Shown: one piece after another, positions 7,444 through 16,979 of the stretch
Position numbering within the stretch: the first letter of the stretch is position 1
Layout: the number at the start of each line of letters is the position of its first letter
Source: a virus
Length of the DNA stretch: 20,075 nt
IMG/VR virus record: IMGVR_UViG_3300030406_000393
Location: 1 to 20,075 of that record
Reading direction: 5' to 3' (one strand)
Translations under genes and position numbers: made by a program
Notes under the pieces: model-generated
What the model was told of the DNA's origin: nothing
The model's database searches: none
What the model saw: only the letters and a program-made list of their open reading frames with translations

Positions 7444-8471
7444 TATGTAGGATTAGTTGACGTTATTGTTCTACCTGTGATTGAACCTCCACCCGTTATA
7501 GACGGGGCAGATCCTTGATTAGTTATTATAGCATATCCATTACTTCCACCAATTCCGTGTCCACCTGTTGAATTATCCACTTCACCATCATCACCCTTTG
7601 TCGCTGAATTATTGACAGGACTACTATCACCACCATCACCACCATAATTTCCACCAGCACCACCCTGTGCCTGTCCACTTAATGTACCAGCACCACCATC
7701 ATCACCATTAGTACCACCACCAAAAGCATTATCAGGGCATATTCCAGCAGTTCCAGCAGGGAGTCCAGCTCCACCACCACCTCCACCACCTGGTGCACCA
7801 TTATTAACAGCTGGACTTTTTTTACCACCGCCAGTTGTCTGTGATCTTCCTCCTCCACCACCGCCACCTCCGTAGCCAGATTGGATGACACCTAAGTTAT
7901 TGACTGTGCAAGCGTACTGTATCCCTAAAGCACTCGAACCTGTTCCACCATCTCCACCTTTCCCATTATTTGCTGATCCACCGTTACCACCACCTCCACC
8001 AGCACCATATAATTTACCTGAAGCACCAATCTCGATAACAAGTGCTGTTCCTGAATCCCAAGTTCCAGTTTTTAAAGCACAATGAGTTTGAGTTCCTTGT
8101 GCAGATCCAATTGTTTTATTTACATTAATAATAACTCTATCATCAATTGTGTCTGGTGGTTGTGTTTTACCAGTTCTGCTTGATCCTACAATATGAACGT
8201 TTCCATTATTCCATCTATCTTTAGCATCTTGTCGGACTGTGTTATTTCCTATTGAATGTAAATCAACGATTTGATTTAATCTCTTGCTATAAAAATCACT
8301 AAATTTTATTTGACCAGTAACAGGAACTCCTACATCTAGTGGTACATTGGATAGTGATCCTACATTCTCACCTCCACCCAACCTAAATTCACCTAGTCCA
8401 CCATTGTTTGGTGTTCCAAACTCCGCAATAATTTGACTGTACTTTATAGTACCAGATGCTTGTAAAGCCAT
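7443..8471 (-). CDS. Poly-glycine adhesin-like fibre-tip protein, 342 aa
   Basis: 342 residues. The N-terminal ~65 residues (MALQASGTIKYSQIIAEFG..., TGQIKFSDFYSKR) form a head of a type I associate with cyanophage structural proteins. Residues ~70-155 are mixed beta, and residues ~156-335 are glycine-rich with runs of eight Gly (201-208) and seven Gly (228-234), interrupted by polar segments such as RSQTTGGGKKS. This resembles the gp38 adhesins of T2/S16-type phages, where polyglycine type II helices form the receptor-binding tip, and also other glycine-rich phage receptor-binding domains. I infer a receptor-binding role. The ATG overlaps the stop of the 1794-aa fibre (TAATG), again like gp37-gp38. 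Confidence 0.75.
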   Translation of the reverse strand: MALQASGTIKYSQIIAEFGTPNNGGLGEFRLGGGENVGSLSNVPLDVGVPVTGQIKFSDFYSKRLNQIVDLHSIGNNTVRQDAKDRWNNGNVHIVGSSRTGKTQPPDTIDDRVIINVNKTIGSAQGTQTHCALKTGTWDSGTALVIEIGASGKLYGAGGGGGNGGSANNGKGGDGGTGSSALGIQYACTVNNLGVIQSGYGGGGGGGGRSQTTGGGKKSPAVNNGAPGGGGGGGAGLPAGTAGICPDNAFGGGTNGDDGGAGTLSGQAQGGAGGNYGGDGGDSSPVNNSATKGDDGEVDNSTGGHGIGGSNGYAIITNQGSAPSITGGGSITGRTITSTNPT

Positions 8472-11400
8472 TAACCCTCCAGAGTCTTAACTCGTGCTTC
8501 TAGTTCTTGAATTGCATTTATAAGAATTGGAACCAATTTTTCATATCTGACCGCCATAGTTCCATCATCCCTAGTGGTGGTGATACCAGGCAAACCTAGT
8601 GCATCAACATGTTGTGCAATGATACCAGTGTCTTGTCTGTTTCCATTATATAAAAGATGATACCCGAATTCGGTATTTTGTTTCCAATCAAAAGTATATC
8701 CAGTCATTAATCCAACTTTAGTCAGTGCATTCGGTATAACAACAAGGTTCTCTTTTAAAGTTACATCTGAGGATGAGAAAGCGATTAGATCACCAGTGAA
8801 TGTTCCTGTTCCTCCACAAACTAAATTACCAGAGATATCTACGTTGTCGTTGATATCAATTGTTCCACCTGCCGAGTCTAAAACAAGATTACCTGTGCCT
8901 GTCTTAGTATCAATTGTGTTATCATTAGTGACTCCAATCTGTATGTTACCAAATGTACCACCAGTTGATACAATTGAACTATTACTTACAAGTTCACCAG
9001 AAAGAACTATGTCTGATAAGAATGTCGCTACACCAGCAACACTCAAACCACCACCAACGAACAAATCACTTTGGAATGTACCCACCCCAACAAAAGTTGA
9101 AACACCAGATACGTTTAAGTTACCACCTATGTTAACATTTTTCTCAACTCCCAGTCCACCTTCAAGAACTACACATCCTGTGTCTTTATCATTTGATTGT
9201 GTGGTATCTGTTACCTCTACAGTGTTATTAAACTTAGCAACACCATTTATAGTTGTCTTATCATTAATCTTAACTTCTTTGTCGAAGTTTACAGGACCAT
9301 CAAACTCAGATAGAATTGTCTTAGACTTACCACCCTCAACAAGTATTCTTTCTTTAACGATTACTTCATCAAATACAACACTCAATCTAGCAGGGTCTTG
9401 ACCTGTGATAGTTGGTACTGGTATATCAAATGTCTCTTCCTTACCAGTAGATGAGTTGATTAACTTATTACCGATATAGAAGTCTCCATCATTGTTCATA
9501 CCTGTGTAAACAACGATACCAGCAGCAGTTTCTTGTGCTTGTGATAAGAACTCCTCTTCTCTTGATAATGTCTTGACCTGAACCTGTGGTAAACCAGTTG
9601 AATAGTTACCTGGTCCATATCCAAGATATTCAAATGTGTGACCTGATGCTCTGATATAAGAAGGTCTGTGGAATTGAACTGCTCTTGGTAGAATCTTTTT
9701 GATTAATGCCCCACCAGAGTGATTTTCTTTTAGTGTTCCTAAAGCACCACGAATGACTGTAATCTCGTTGTTACCAGATCCAGAGAGTGTGCTACTTGTA
9801 ACACGCATGATCTCACTATCAATCTGGAAGTATGATCCTAATTCAAATCTTTGAGTGGTTGAGATACCTGCATTTGGTACTGATACATGAATTGTTGTAT
9901 CATTGGTGATGTTAGAATCAAGAGTCATTCTCTCATTACCAAAGAATGAAAGTCCCCTTGCTCCTAAATTCTCACCTGTAATATCTGATGCTCTGTCGTT
10001 AGCAGACATTCCATGCTTCAGTAAGAAAGCACCTGATAATGCTGCATCAGTCTTAGCAACAATAGTTGTAGTTGTGATACCTGTTGCAACGAAGTCACCT
10101 TTGTTGATGTTAGATGAATCGTGGACTCTAAAACTATTACCTGTTACAAATCCATGTGGTGAATTAGTGGTGAATGTTGTTATTCCTGTAACTGTATCAT
10201 AAGTTGATGATGAAACTATAAGTTCATGTCCTACATTTAATAAGTATTCACCTGCTTGTATATCATCAGACGCTGTGATTGCAATCGCAACTTGATTTGC
10301 AGCTGGTACACCAGATATTCTATAATATCCACCAGTTGCAGTTGTAAGACCAGTGATTTGAACTGTGTTACCCAAGACTGTTGATATACCAACTGTGCTT
10401 GTGGTAACTCTCGCACCAGATCCACCAGTGAATGTATTGTCTAAATCAAGTGTTTCACCACCAGCGTATCCAGATCCACCAGCAGTCACATCTACCTGAG
10501 TAACTTGACTGCCCGATACCACTACTGTTGCAGTCGCACCATCCCACGTTGTCGTGCCTGTGTTGAACAACTTGACGTTGTTATAAGTTCCGTTTGTTAA
10601 ACCTGATCCACCAGCAGATATTGAACAAGTAAGGATACCACTTAGATTATGTTGTCTATCAAAAGTAAGAGTTGCTGTACCAGCGTTCTGTGATGAGAAT
10701 GAGGTTGAAACTCCTGTGATTGGTAGTCCAATATGTAAATCTTTCAATATACTATCAGCAGTCTCTCTTGTAAGACTCTTCTTAAGATCATTAGTAACTA
10801 CGCTACCAACAGGTGATCTTCTAGCAAAAGTTTTAGATGCTGCTGGATTATCCTGTATGTTATCTCTATCAAGTTGAGGATATAAGTCATCAACATTCTG
10901 ACTGAATGATTGTGTAGTATATTCTTCTGTGATACTATTATCAGCATTTAGAACATAAAGATGATACACACCATCAGAAATATCCTTTTCATATTCTTGA
11001 ATCGTATCATTTCTGTAGATGTAATAGTTCGCCTGTAGATCATTTCTTTCAAATCTAGGAAGTGAAGTTGTTCTACTACTTGTATCATTTGTGAAGAATC
11101 CAACGCTATGTGTTACACCATCCACATCAGTTGTCGAATATTGGAATGTTTTATCACTATCCACTGATGTGACTAAAAATGTTCCATTATATCCTTGATT
11201 TACAGTTGCAGAAGTGTTGGTTGTACTACTTACATTTTTAATTATTATTTGATCACCAACATCTAAATCGTGTGGTAGTTCAGTAATTGCAGTAACTACA
11301 TTTGATGCTTCAGTGCAAGTACTAATGAATCTGTGATTGCGTTTGTAATCATAATCAGAATTACCAATAGTTGTTAGAGAGAAATCTGCATTTGACCTCG

Positions 11401-13855
11401 CAGCAGTTGATCCTGACTCTTGTAGTATGAATCCTTCTTCTGGATTCTTTGCATTATCAAATTCTTTTGGAACTACGACTCTAAACTTGTATAGTTTCTC
11501 ATCAATACTTCTAGCATCTTCCTTTCTCTTGAAGAATGATACATTTGTTCTTGCACCGAAGGAAGCGACACCACCTGATGTAAATGCGTTATAAATTCCA
11601 CTAGCAGCGTTCGTGTGAACATACCAATTTCCATTGGATGAGTCAAATTGTATTGGTGATCCAACATCACCAGCGTCTTTTTCAGATACTCTACTTAATA
11701 TTTTAAGATTTGTTCCACCATAGACTGTAATCGCTGTTCCATTTTCAGCATTAGATAATGATGATGCTAATTTGATTGCTGTAGAGGAAGTTTTTATAAC
11801 AAAATATGTTTGATGAGCATTAATATTTTCTGGTAAATCACCGTCATCACTAATTAACTTAACTTTTTCACCCGTTAGTAATCCATGAGTAGATAAGAAA
11901 TTAAATTGTGAATTTAATGTTATGTTAGCAACTTCTAATTCTTTAGTAGAGCTAGTAGTTCCATACACTGCTCCGCTTGCAGGATCAGTGTCCACCATCA
12001 AGATATCAGCAGAATAATTAGTTCCTGAGTTAATTATGTTTAACTTGTCATTTAACTTAGCACCAACTCTATAACCTTGAATTATGACTGGAGGTTTAAT
12101 ATCTTTATCATTAAATCCAAAGAGATATAAATGACTTGAAATACCTACAGATGTTGTAAGTCCAACATCTAATGAAATCCAATCAACATCTTCCTCTGTA
12201 GATGTAATCGCTTTAGGTGTAATTATATTTGTGATAAATGCTTTATCATCTTTTGAAAATGCTTCTTTCTTAAATCCCTCTGATGCTAGTGAGATTTGTC
12301 CAAAGTTAGAGTTAGAGTTTGTAACACTATAGTCAGCACCAGCGATACATTCAAAGTGTCTTGCATATCCAATCGCAAATACTGATACTATCTGTAAGAA
12401 GGAGTCATTACTTGCTTTAATATGAACAGTTTCCCAACCATTTCTATATCTTGCATTTGAATCTAGATGATATACCTGTGATGTATTAGTTGCAGATGAT
12501 CCACTTGCAAGTTCTGCACCTGTTACTTTAGTGATACCAATACCTTCATAAATTCTAGATGACTTATTGTAACTAACAAAAGCACGATCATCTTTCTGCA
12601 ATGATATACCAGTAAATTGAGCAACAACCATAGATCTAAATCCAGTTGCTTTCTTACCATCAGCATGCATACCATTCATACCAAATACTGATCTCAATGA
12701 TATGTTGAAGATATACGGGGATGCACCTGTGACTGTATCAGTCTCAATTGTGACTGTACCTGCTGCTGCACTTGGTGATGCTGGTAAATTAGTTCTTACA
12801 AATGGTAGTAGATATGTAAACTGTGTCGTGCTAGTTACATTCTGAACCTTTGTTGATACATTATAATCATCTACACCAACACCTTTAATCTTGATGGGTG
12901 TACCAGCATTGAGTCCGTGTGGATTTGTAGTGGTGACTGTGATAATTGAACCAGGCGTAAAACCATCACCAGAAATAATGTTAGATATATTAATAGGATC
13001 AGCAGCAAAAGCACCAACAATTTCAAATTCAGGTCTTTGTGGAGAGAATCCAGTATCACTAGCTGGATATCTATCTGTAGATTCAATTATTCTATCAGTA
13101 GAATTGAAAGCATTAGACAACTTAGCATAATACATCGCTAAGTCAGTAATTGTATACCCTGTTGGAATTGTGATACCATCTGCATACTCAAAACAAGTTA
13201 ACTTATGGTGGGAGAATGTTGGTTTTGATTGATTATTTGTTGAAAAGTCTGATGAGTCTGTGTATACAAGCCCACTCTCACTACCATCAAATATAGAGAA
13301 CTGCCAGAAATAACATGTACCTGTTACTCTGAATATCGCTGAGTTGCCTACATTAACATCTGTTGGATTTGGAACATACTTAGGTCTTATCTTTGTCTTC
13401 CTTAAATCTAAACCAACCAGTGATGTTCCCCTTGGTATAATTACACCACCGTTGATACTATTAAATTTGTGAAGAATATTATTTGCCTGTGTTAGATCAA
13501 ATACTGAACTGGAAGTTAGAGAAAATTCAGTTGTCGCATTTGTTTCAGCACCACTCTGTGATACTGCTTTTGCAGAAGTTCCATCTGCTTTTATTGCATA
13601 ACCAGGTCTGTTATCAATTATATGCTCGCCAGGATATAGTAATATTGTTGTCTTTTCTACTGTGTCGTTGTTGTTTCCTTTTAAGTAGGAGAATCTAGCA
13701 GCCTCAATGAGTGCTCTTTGAACAGTTTTAAAGGGTGTAGTAAGTGAATTACCCTGATTTTCTATCGCATCAGTTGAATCAAGGTCACTTGGGTTAACAT
13801 AAAGAATACGCCCTTCAGTATTCTTTATAAAGTTCTCTAACTTATTAAGGGGCAT
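8471..13855 (-). CDS. Giant tail fibre with C-terminal S74 chaperone, 1794 aa
   Basis: The largest gene of the window. Its N-terminus (ILYVNPSDLDSTD..., TTPFKTVQRALIEAARFSY) is a pectin-lyase-like start seen in long cyanophage fibres. The body is beta-rich and holds several related small domains containing NPHGLNAG, LPHDLDVG or SPHGFVTG followed by an IxIxxV strand. Late in the body come shaft segments (GVSTFVGVGTFQ, GVATFLSDI). The last ~100 residues (from about 1694) match the peptidase S74 / intramolecular chaperone domain: SSDVTLKENL with the Ser-Asp cleavage site and nearby Lys, GYTFDWK, TGIIAQHVDALG, then a helical end (LINAIQELEARVKTLEG). In this family the chaperone drives trimer folding and then cuts itself off before the Ser. 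The ATG at 13853-13855 has only a weak ribosome site. Confidence 0.9.
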   Translation of the reverse strand: MPLNKLENFIKNTEGRILYVNPSDLDSTDAIENQGNSLTTPFKTVQRALIEAARFSYLKGNNNDTVEKTTILLYPGEHIIDNRPGYAIKADGTSAKAVSQSGAETNATTEFSLTSSSVFDLTQANNILHKFNSINGGVIIPRGTSLVGLDLRKTKIRPKYVPNPTDVNVGNSAIFRVTGTCYFWQFSIFDGSESGLVYTDSSDFSTNNQSKPTFSHHKLTCFEYADGITIPTGYTITDLAMYYAKLSNAFNSTDRIIESTDRYPASDTGFSPQRPEFEIVGAFAADPINISNIISGDGFTPGSIITVTTTNPHGLNAGTPIKIKGVGVDDYNVSTKVQNVTSTTQFTYLLPFVRTNLPASPSAAAGTVTIETDTVTGASPYIFNISLRSVFGMNGMHADGKKATGFRSMVVAQFTGISLQKDDRAFVSYNKSSRIYEGIGITKVTGAELASGSSATNTSQVYHLDSNARYRNGWETVHIKASNDSFLQIVSVFAIGYARHFECIAGADYSVTNSNSNFGQISLASEGFKKEAFSKDDKAFITNIITPKAITSTEEDVDWISLDVGLTTSVGISSHLYLFGFNDKDIKPPVIIQGYRVGAKLNDKLNIINSGTNYSADILMVDTDPASGAVYGTTSSTKELEVANITLNSQFNFLSTHGLLTGEKVKLISDDGDLPENINAHQTYFVIKTSSTAIKLASSLSNAENGTAITVYGGTNLKILSRVSEKDAGDVGSPIQFDSSNGNWYVHTNAASGIYNAFTSGGVASFGARTNVSFFKRKEDARSIDEKLYKFRVVVPKEFDNAKNPEEGFILQESGSTAARSNADFSLTTIGNSDYDYKRNHRFISTCTEASNVVTAITELPHDLDVGDQIIIKNVSSTTNTSATVNQGYNGTFLVTSVDSDKTFQYSTTDVDGVTHSVGFFTNDTSSRTTSLPRFERNDLQANYYIYRNDTIQEYEKDISDGVYHLYVLNADNSITEEYTTQSFSQNVDDLYPQLDRDNIQDNPAASKTFARRSPVGSVVTNDLKKSLTRETADSILKDLHIGLPITGVSTSFSSQNAGTATLTFDRQHNLSGILTCSISAGGSGLTNGTYNNVKLFNTGTTTWDGATATVVVSGSQVTQVDVTAGGSGYAGGETLDLDNTFTGGSGARVTTSTVGISTVLGNTVQITGLTTATGGYYRISGVPAANQVAIAITASDDIQAGEYLLNVGHELIVSSSTYDTVTGITTFTTNSPHGFVTGNSFRVHDSSNINKGDFVATGITTTTIVAKTDAALSGAFLLKHGMSANDRASDITGENLGARGLSFFGNERMTLDSNITNDTTIHVSVPNAGISTTQRFELGSYFQIDSEIMRVTSSTLSGSGNNEITVIRGALGTLKENHSGGALIKKILPRAVQFHRPSYIRASGHTFEYLGYGPGNYSTGLPQVQVKTLSREEEFLSQAQETAAGIVVYTGMNNDGDFYIGNKLINSSTGKEETFDIPVPTITGQDPARLSVVFDEVIVKERILVEGGKSKTILSEFDGPVNFDKEVKINDKTTINGVAKFNNTVEVTDTTQSNDKDTGCVVLEGGLGVEKNVNIGGNLNVSGVSTFVGVGTFQSDLFVGGGLSVAGVATFLSDIVLSGELVSNSSIVSTGGTFGNIQIGVTNDNTIDTKTGTGNLVLDSAGGTIDINDNVDISGNLVCGGTGTFTGDLIAFSSSDVTLKENLVVIPNALTKVGLMTGYTFDWKQNTEFGYHLLYNGNRQDTGIIAQHVDALGLPGITTTRDDGTMAVRYEKLVPILINAIQELEARVKTLEG

Positions 13856-13907
13856 TGTCTTATGATTGCCAATATATTATTCTATGATCTATTTAGTTAG
13901 TCAGGAA

Positions 13908-14108
13908 TCAGTCTTCTGTAGTTGAGATATCAGCATACTCAACAATTCTAGGATCTGCTGAATTGTTAATTAACTGTAGAACATCCATAAACTGTTGCGT
14001 TGTATCACACTTAACTTTTCTCTTCTGTCCATCATCACTGTATAGCATAAATGTTTTTTTACAAACATCTATAGTAATATTCTCTAAAAATTCGTCTGAA
14101 TAACTCAT
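13908..14108 (-). CDS. Hypothetical small protein, 66 aa
   Basis: The frame stays open into the oxygenase gene, but the ATG at 14106-14108 (MSYSDEFLENITIDVCKK...) avoids the overlap and gives a 66-residue acidic protein with two Cys (C16, C34). The pattern (strand ITIDVCKKTFMLYSDDGQKRKVKCD, helix TTQQFMDVLQLIN) looks like a small single-domain fold. There is no clear Shine-Dalgarno; the leader is very AT-rich. The longer start at 14213 would overlap the oxygenase by 74 nt and is less likely. Function unknown. Confidence 0.6.
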   Translation of the reverse strand: MSYSDEFLENITIDVCKKTFMLYSDDGQKRKVKCDTTQQFMDVLQLINNSADPRIVEYADISTTED

Positions 14109-14139
14109 AGAATTATTATAGTTAAATTTATTTAGAAAG

Positions 14140-14751
14140 TCAAACGTTGAGGTCATTAACATAATACCAAGTAACCGCCACTCTTTTCTTTCCACTTGTG
14201 ACCTGTGTACCACAGTGTGGGAAACACCAATTAGATGGAAATATTAAAGCATGTCCAACTGGTGGTTTATATTCTTGACGAGCAAACTTTGTCGTACCAC
14301 CCTCAAAATCATCACTTAAGTATAAGATGATAGATATTTTTCTATGATATTCCTTTGAATCAGGCACAGGTGAGGCATCAGTATGCCATGTATATTTTTG
14401 ATTCTCAACATATTCTAACACTTGTATAAACTCTCTTTCTGATGTAGTCATGTATCCACCAGGAACTGGATATCCATCAAATGTTGGATGAATCTTCATC
14501 AATCTCTCACGATACTCAAGCAAAGCATTATTCATGCCTTCGTGAATAACCTTTGCTACCTCTTCCTCATTTTTTAAATATGCGACAGTGCTTGATCTAA
14601 TCTCTGGATCGACTCTAGCACTAAGATGACCAGTTCCATCATCAGCAAAACCTATCATACATACTTGAAATTCTTTTTTATCTAATTCAGCGTTAACAAA
14701 TTTCACTTGCTCAGGTGTAAGAACCTCAATAATTTGAATCAAATCGTTCAT
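14140..14751 (-). CDS. Prolyl-4-hydroxylase-type 2OG-Fe(II) oxygenase, 203 aa
   Basis: 203 residues of the P4H-alpha / 2OG-FeII_Oxy_3 type. The iron triad is H123-x-D125 in YTWHTDAS and H179 in FPHCGTQ; the 2-oxoglutarate-binding basic residue follows in VTSGKKRVAVTWY (K188 or R190). The segment ISIILYLSDDFEGGTTKF (139-156) is the usual core of the double-stranded beta-helix. The family hydroxylates proline or other residues in proteins using 2OG and O2 in the cytoplasm. In this window it lies directly downstream of three collagen-like fibre genes, which would be natural substrates, although proline there is only in the X position. It follows the tail-chaperone gene by 10 nt. Confidence 0.85.
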   Translation of the reverse strand: MNDLIQIIEVLTPEQVKFVNAELDKKEFQVCMIGFADDGTGHLSARVDPEIRSSTVAYLKNEEEVAKVIHEGMNNALLEYRERLMKIHPTFDGYPVPGGYMTTSEREFIQVLEYVENQKYTWHTDASPVPDSKEYHRKISIILYLSDDFEGGTTKFARQEYKPPVGHALIFPSNWCFPHCGTQVTSGKKRVAVTWYYVNDLNV

Positions 14752-14761
14752 AGTTTACATA

Positions 14762-15214
14762 CTAAGATGGTTTAGTTGGCCAGTTTGGATTTGCAGGATC
14801 ACTTGTATTTGCAGGTAAATCTCTCAATGCTTTTCTGTAGGTAATCCACTCTGCTTTTTTTGAATCACTTAATCCAATATCACCCAATTGAGTGAAATCT
14901 GAAGATAGTAAAAGATTATCTCTCTCACTTCTCAACTTCATCCACAAAAAAGTGCTGCTGTTAAGGTATTCATCATCTAAATCTTTTCTACGTTGAATTT
15001 CATTATTAAACGTAGTCTCTGCTTGAGAGTATATCCCAATGGATGTAATCTCTAAGTTTGCCTTTCCATCATTATATTCAATCTCACCCGAAGAACCATC
15101 CCAATGAACTGCATGGACATCAGAAGGTATCCAAGACATGTCAGTTCCAATCCCACTTATAATAGTAGTTCCTATGCCTATAATTCTATCTGATGGTATT
15201 ATTACTAAGTTCAT
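14762..15214 (-). CDS. Tail-assembly-chaperone-like protein, 150 aa
   Basis: 150 residues. The C-terminal half (about 95-150: RSERDNLLLSSDFTQLGD, EWITYRKALRDLP, then PNWPTKP) matches the phage tail assembly chaperone pattern (pfam16778 type: RxxRxxLLxxSDxTQ...WxxYRxALRDLP...WPxxP). In other phages such proteins follow tail-fibre genes and help fibres fold or join. The N-terminal half (residues 1-70) is beta-rich with Trp (MSWIPSDVHAVHWDG) and is also seen at the front of these proteins. The ATG overlaps the TGA of the 98-aa gene (ATGA). It probably serves one of the collagen-like fibres just upstream. Confidence 0.8.
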   Translation of the reverse strand: MNLVIIPSDRIIGIGTTIISGIGTDMSWIPSDVHAVHWDGSSGEIEYNDGKANLEITSIGIYSQAETTFNNEIQRRKDLDDEYLNSSTFLWMKLRSERDNLLLSSDFTQLGDIGLSDSKKAEWITYRKALRDLPANTSDPANPNWPTKPS

Positions 15215-15507
15215 AGTTTATCTCCCTCCAATCTATCTAGTGGTTCTTCTATTGTTTTCATATTTATTGTAGTGGATATTCTATTTAATGTTTCATTTCT
15301 AAATGATTCCACAGCAGCACCTGTTTGTCTTTGTTGTTGAGAATTTTCTATCATTAACATAGGCATCCACGTTACAGCACATCCCCATTCATCAACTGGT
15401 TCACCAGTTTGAGGATGATAACCTCTAATTTGAGTAAACCATGAACATTGTAAACCAATGCAGTCTTTACCAATTAAAGGACAAAATTTTCCTTGCTCAA
15501 GTTTCAT
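15211..15507 (-). CDS. Small Cys-containing conserved phage protein, 98 aa
   Basis: 98 residues with four Cys in the first half (C9, C16, C21, C43: FCPLIGKDCIGLQCSW ... WGCAVTW), which could bind zinc or an iron-sulfur cluster. A polar helical second half carries QQQRQTGAAVESFRNE. Similar proteins are familiar from T4-like cyanophage genomes as conserved hypotheticals. The ATG follows the stop of the collagen-like fibre gene by one base (TAA-T-ATG). Function not known; its conserved company with fibre genes suggests a part in fibre assembly or attachment. Confidence 0.75.
   Translation of the reverse strand: MKLEQGKFCPLIGKDCIGLQCSWFTQIRGYHPQTGEPVDEWGCAVTWMPMLMIENSQQQRQTGAAVESFRNETLNRISTTINMKTIEEPLDRLEGDKL
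15261..15268 (-). promoter_or_regulatory. Weak candidate late promoter (AATAAATA) inside 98-aa gene
   Basis: Minus strand AATAAATA, about 46 nt before the ATG of the tail-chaperone-like gene. It matches the late consensus but is coding sequence (codons for Thr-Ile-Asn-Met), so the match may be chance. Confidence 0.25.
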
Positions 15508-15508
15508 A

Positions 15509-16927
15509 TTAATTCTTCTGAGCTATTATAACATCTGTATAAGCAACATCCAAGTTAAAGTTAGGATTTGTAAATGTATGACTGTGTGCAGAGTTACTTC
15601 CAGTATTTTCTGAAGTTGGTGTGTATGAATCACTACTTCCGTGAACTTGACGATACCCCACATATCTATTCCAGTTACCACCTGCTTGTCCAGAATTACT
15701 AGTGCTACCACGAGATCCATCAATCGCTATTTCATTTCTAGTCCAAAGGTTATGATAGTGAGTAGCAAGTTGAGCTGTTGTTAAAGTATGATTATTGACT
15801 GAACCACCACCTGTGGTTACTGTGCTGGTTAATACACTTGTAAAAGAATTACTACCACCAGACCCCACAGATCCAGTTACAATTCTCAATGCTCTATTGT
15901 TTACACCTGATGTTACTTTTGTCCAACCAGTTGGTGCTGATGTTTGTTGAAATAACATTCTTGTTCCAGAGGTAAATACAGTTCCAGTAGTTCCTGTATT
16001 ACCTTGGTTGCCCTGAGCACCTGTTGCTCCTTGAGCACCTGTTGCCCCTTGAGCACCTGTTGTTGCATTACCAGCAGCACCTTGAGCACCTGCTGAACCA
16101 CCAGATCCTTGTGCTCCCGTTGCACCTTGTGCACCAGCAGCACCCTGAGCACCAGTAGGTCCTGTTCCACCACCTGTACCACTTTGTCCTTGATGACCTT
16201 GTGCACCCTGAGCACCCGTTGAACCTCCACCACCAGTATTACCCTGATGTCCTTGAGCACCTTGAGCACCCGTGGGTCCTGTTGCACCTTGAGCACCTGT
16301 AGCACCGACATTACCATTTGCTCCTTGATGACCTTGAGCACCCTGTGCACCAACAGCTCCTTGAGCACCTACAGCACCTTGAGCACCAGTTGCACCAGTT
16401 GCACCTTGAACACCTTGGGCACCCTGAGCACCTGCGGCTCCTTGAGCACCTACAGCACCCTGAGCACCTGTTGCTCCTGTAGCACCTTGAGCACCTTGAG
16501 CACCAGCAGCTCCTTGAGCACCAGCGGCTCCTTGTGCACCTTGACCTGCATTAGTTCCAGATTGTCCCTGATGACCTTGATGACCTTGAGCACCCTGATT
16601 CCCTTGAGCACCAGTTGCACCTGTAGTTCCTTGAGAACCTTGAGCACCAGTAGGTCCTGTAGATCCTGTATTACCTTGATGACCCTGTGCACCTTGAGCA
16701 CCTTGAGCAGCAGTAGCACCTTGAACACCTTGATGACCTTGAGCACCTTGTGCTCCAGTCGCTCCTCCTGAACCAGTCGCACCTTGATGACCTTGTGCAC
16801 CTTGAGCACCCTGTGCTCCTACTGCGGAAGATCTTCTCCAACTTGTACCATCCCATGTCCATGTGATTCCATTCGCAGTGTAATTATCACCGTTATTTGG
16901 ACTATTTGGGAAATCGAATGCTGCCAT
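15509..16927 (-). CDS. Collagen-like tail fibre with His-rich tip, 472 aa
   Basis: Residues 1-36 are a small head ([27 protein letters not shown]). Residues 37-315 are Gly-X-Y collagen-like repeats, mostly GAQ, GAT, GAA and GHQ, with eight GHQ triplets and breaks such as TNAGQ and NATT. Residues 316-472 form a receptor-tip-like domain beginning [15 protein letters not shown], with HxH motifs (THYHN, AHSHTF) and ending [12 protein letters not shown], which resembles C-terminal domains of phage tail fibres. Collagen-like shafts form triple helices in phage fibres, so a trimer is expected. The ATG is 10 nt after the stop of the next collagen-like gene, without a Shine-Dalgarno. Confidence 0.85.
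   Translation of the reverse strand: MAAFDFPNSPNNGDNYTANGITWTWDGTSWRRSSAVGAQGAQGAQGHQGATGSGGATGAQGAQGHQGVQGATAAQGAQGAQGHQGNTGSTGPTGAQGSQGTTGATGAQGNQGAQGHQGHQGQSGTNAGQGAQGAAGAQGAAGAQGAQGATGATGAQGAVGAQGAAGAQGAQGVQGATGATGAQGAVGAQGAVGAQGAQGHQGANGNVGATGAQGATGPTGAQGAQGHQGNTGGGGSTGAQGAQGHQGQSGTGGGTGPTGAQGAAGAQGATGAQGSGGSAGAQGAAGNATTGAQGATGAQGATGAQGNQGNTGTTGTVFTSGTRMLFQQTSAPTGWTKVTSGVNNRALRIVTGSVGSGGSNSFTSVLTSTVTTGGGSVNNHTLTTAQLATHYHNLWTRNEIAIDGSRGSTSNSGQAGGNWNRYVGYRQVHGSSDSYTPTSENTGSNSAHSHTFTNPNFNLDVAYTDVIIAQKN
15983..16819 (-). repeat. Collagen-like coding repeat tract (472-aa fibre)
   Basis: About 93 Gly-X-Y triplets. The DNA is a 9-bp-periodic tract rich in the plus-strand unit ccttgagca / ccttgtgca. 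Its low complexity makes copy-number change by slippage or recombination likely. Confidence 0.85.
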
Positions 16928-16928
16928 G

Positions 16929-16979
16929 ATTTATATATTAAGTTTTCATGATATAACAAAGAGCATAATATGGTGGTCT
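16929..16979 (-). repeat. 51-bp direct repeat, copy 1
   Basis: Identical over 51 bp to 18580-18630. It covers the last 13 codons of the 546-aa fibre ([13 protein letters not shown]), its stop, and the 9-nt TATATAAAT just before the next ATG. Confidence 0.9.

Noticed and set aside
8796-9401. Plus-strand frame of 201 aa rich in Pro, Thr and Ser
   Set aside because: It is antisense to the giant fibre gene; no ribosome site and composition set by the sense strand.
14115-14120. TATAAT on the minus strand before the 66-aa gene
   Set aside because: It is only 6 nt from the chosen ATG, so a transcript from it would start inside the gene; more likely chance in an AT-rich spacer.
16247-16771. Long plus-strand open frame with Ser/Thr/Leu/Cys repeats
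   Set aside because: It is the complement of the collagen-like tract; its low-complexity repeat sequence is a by-product of the Gly-X-Y codons on the other strand, and it has no start context.
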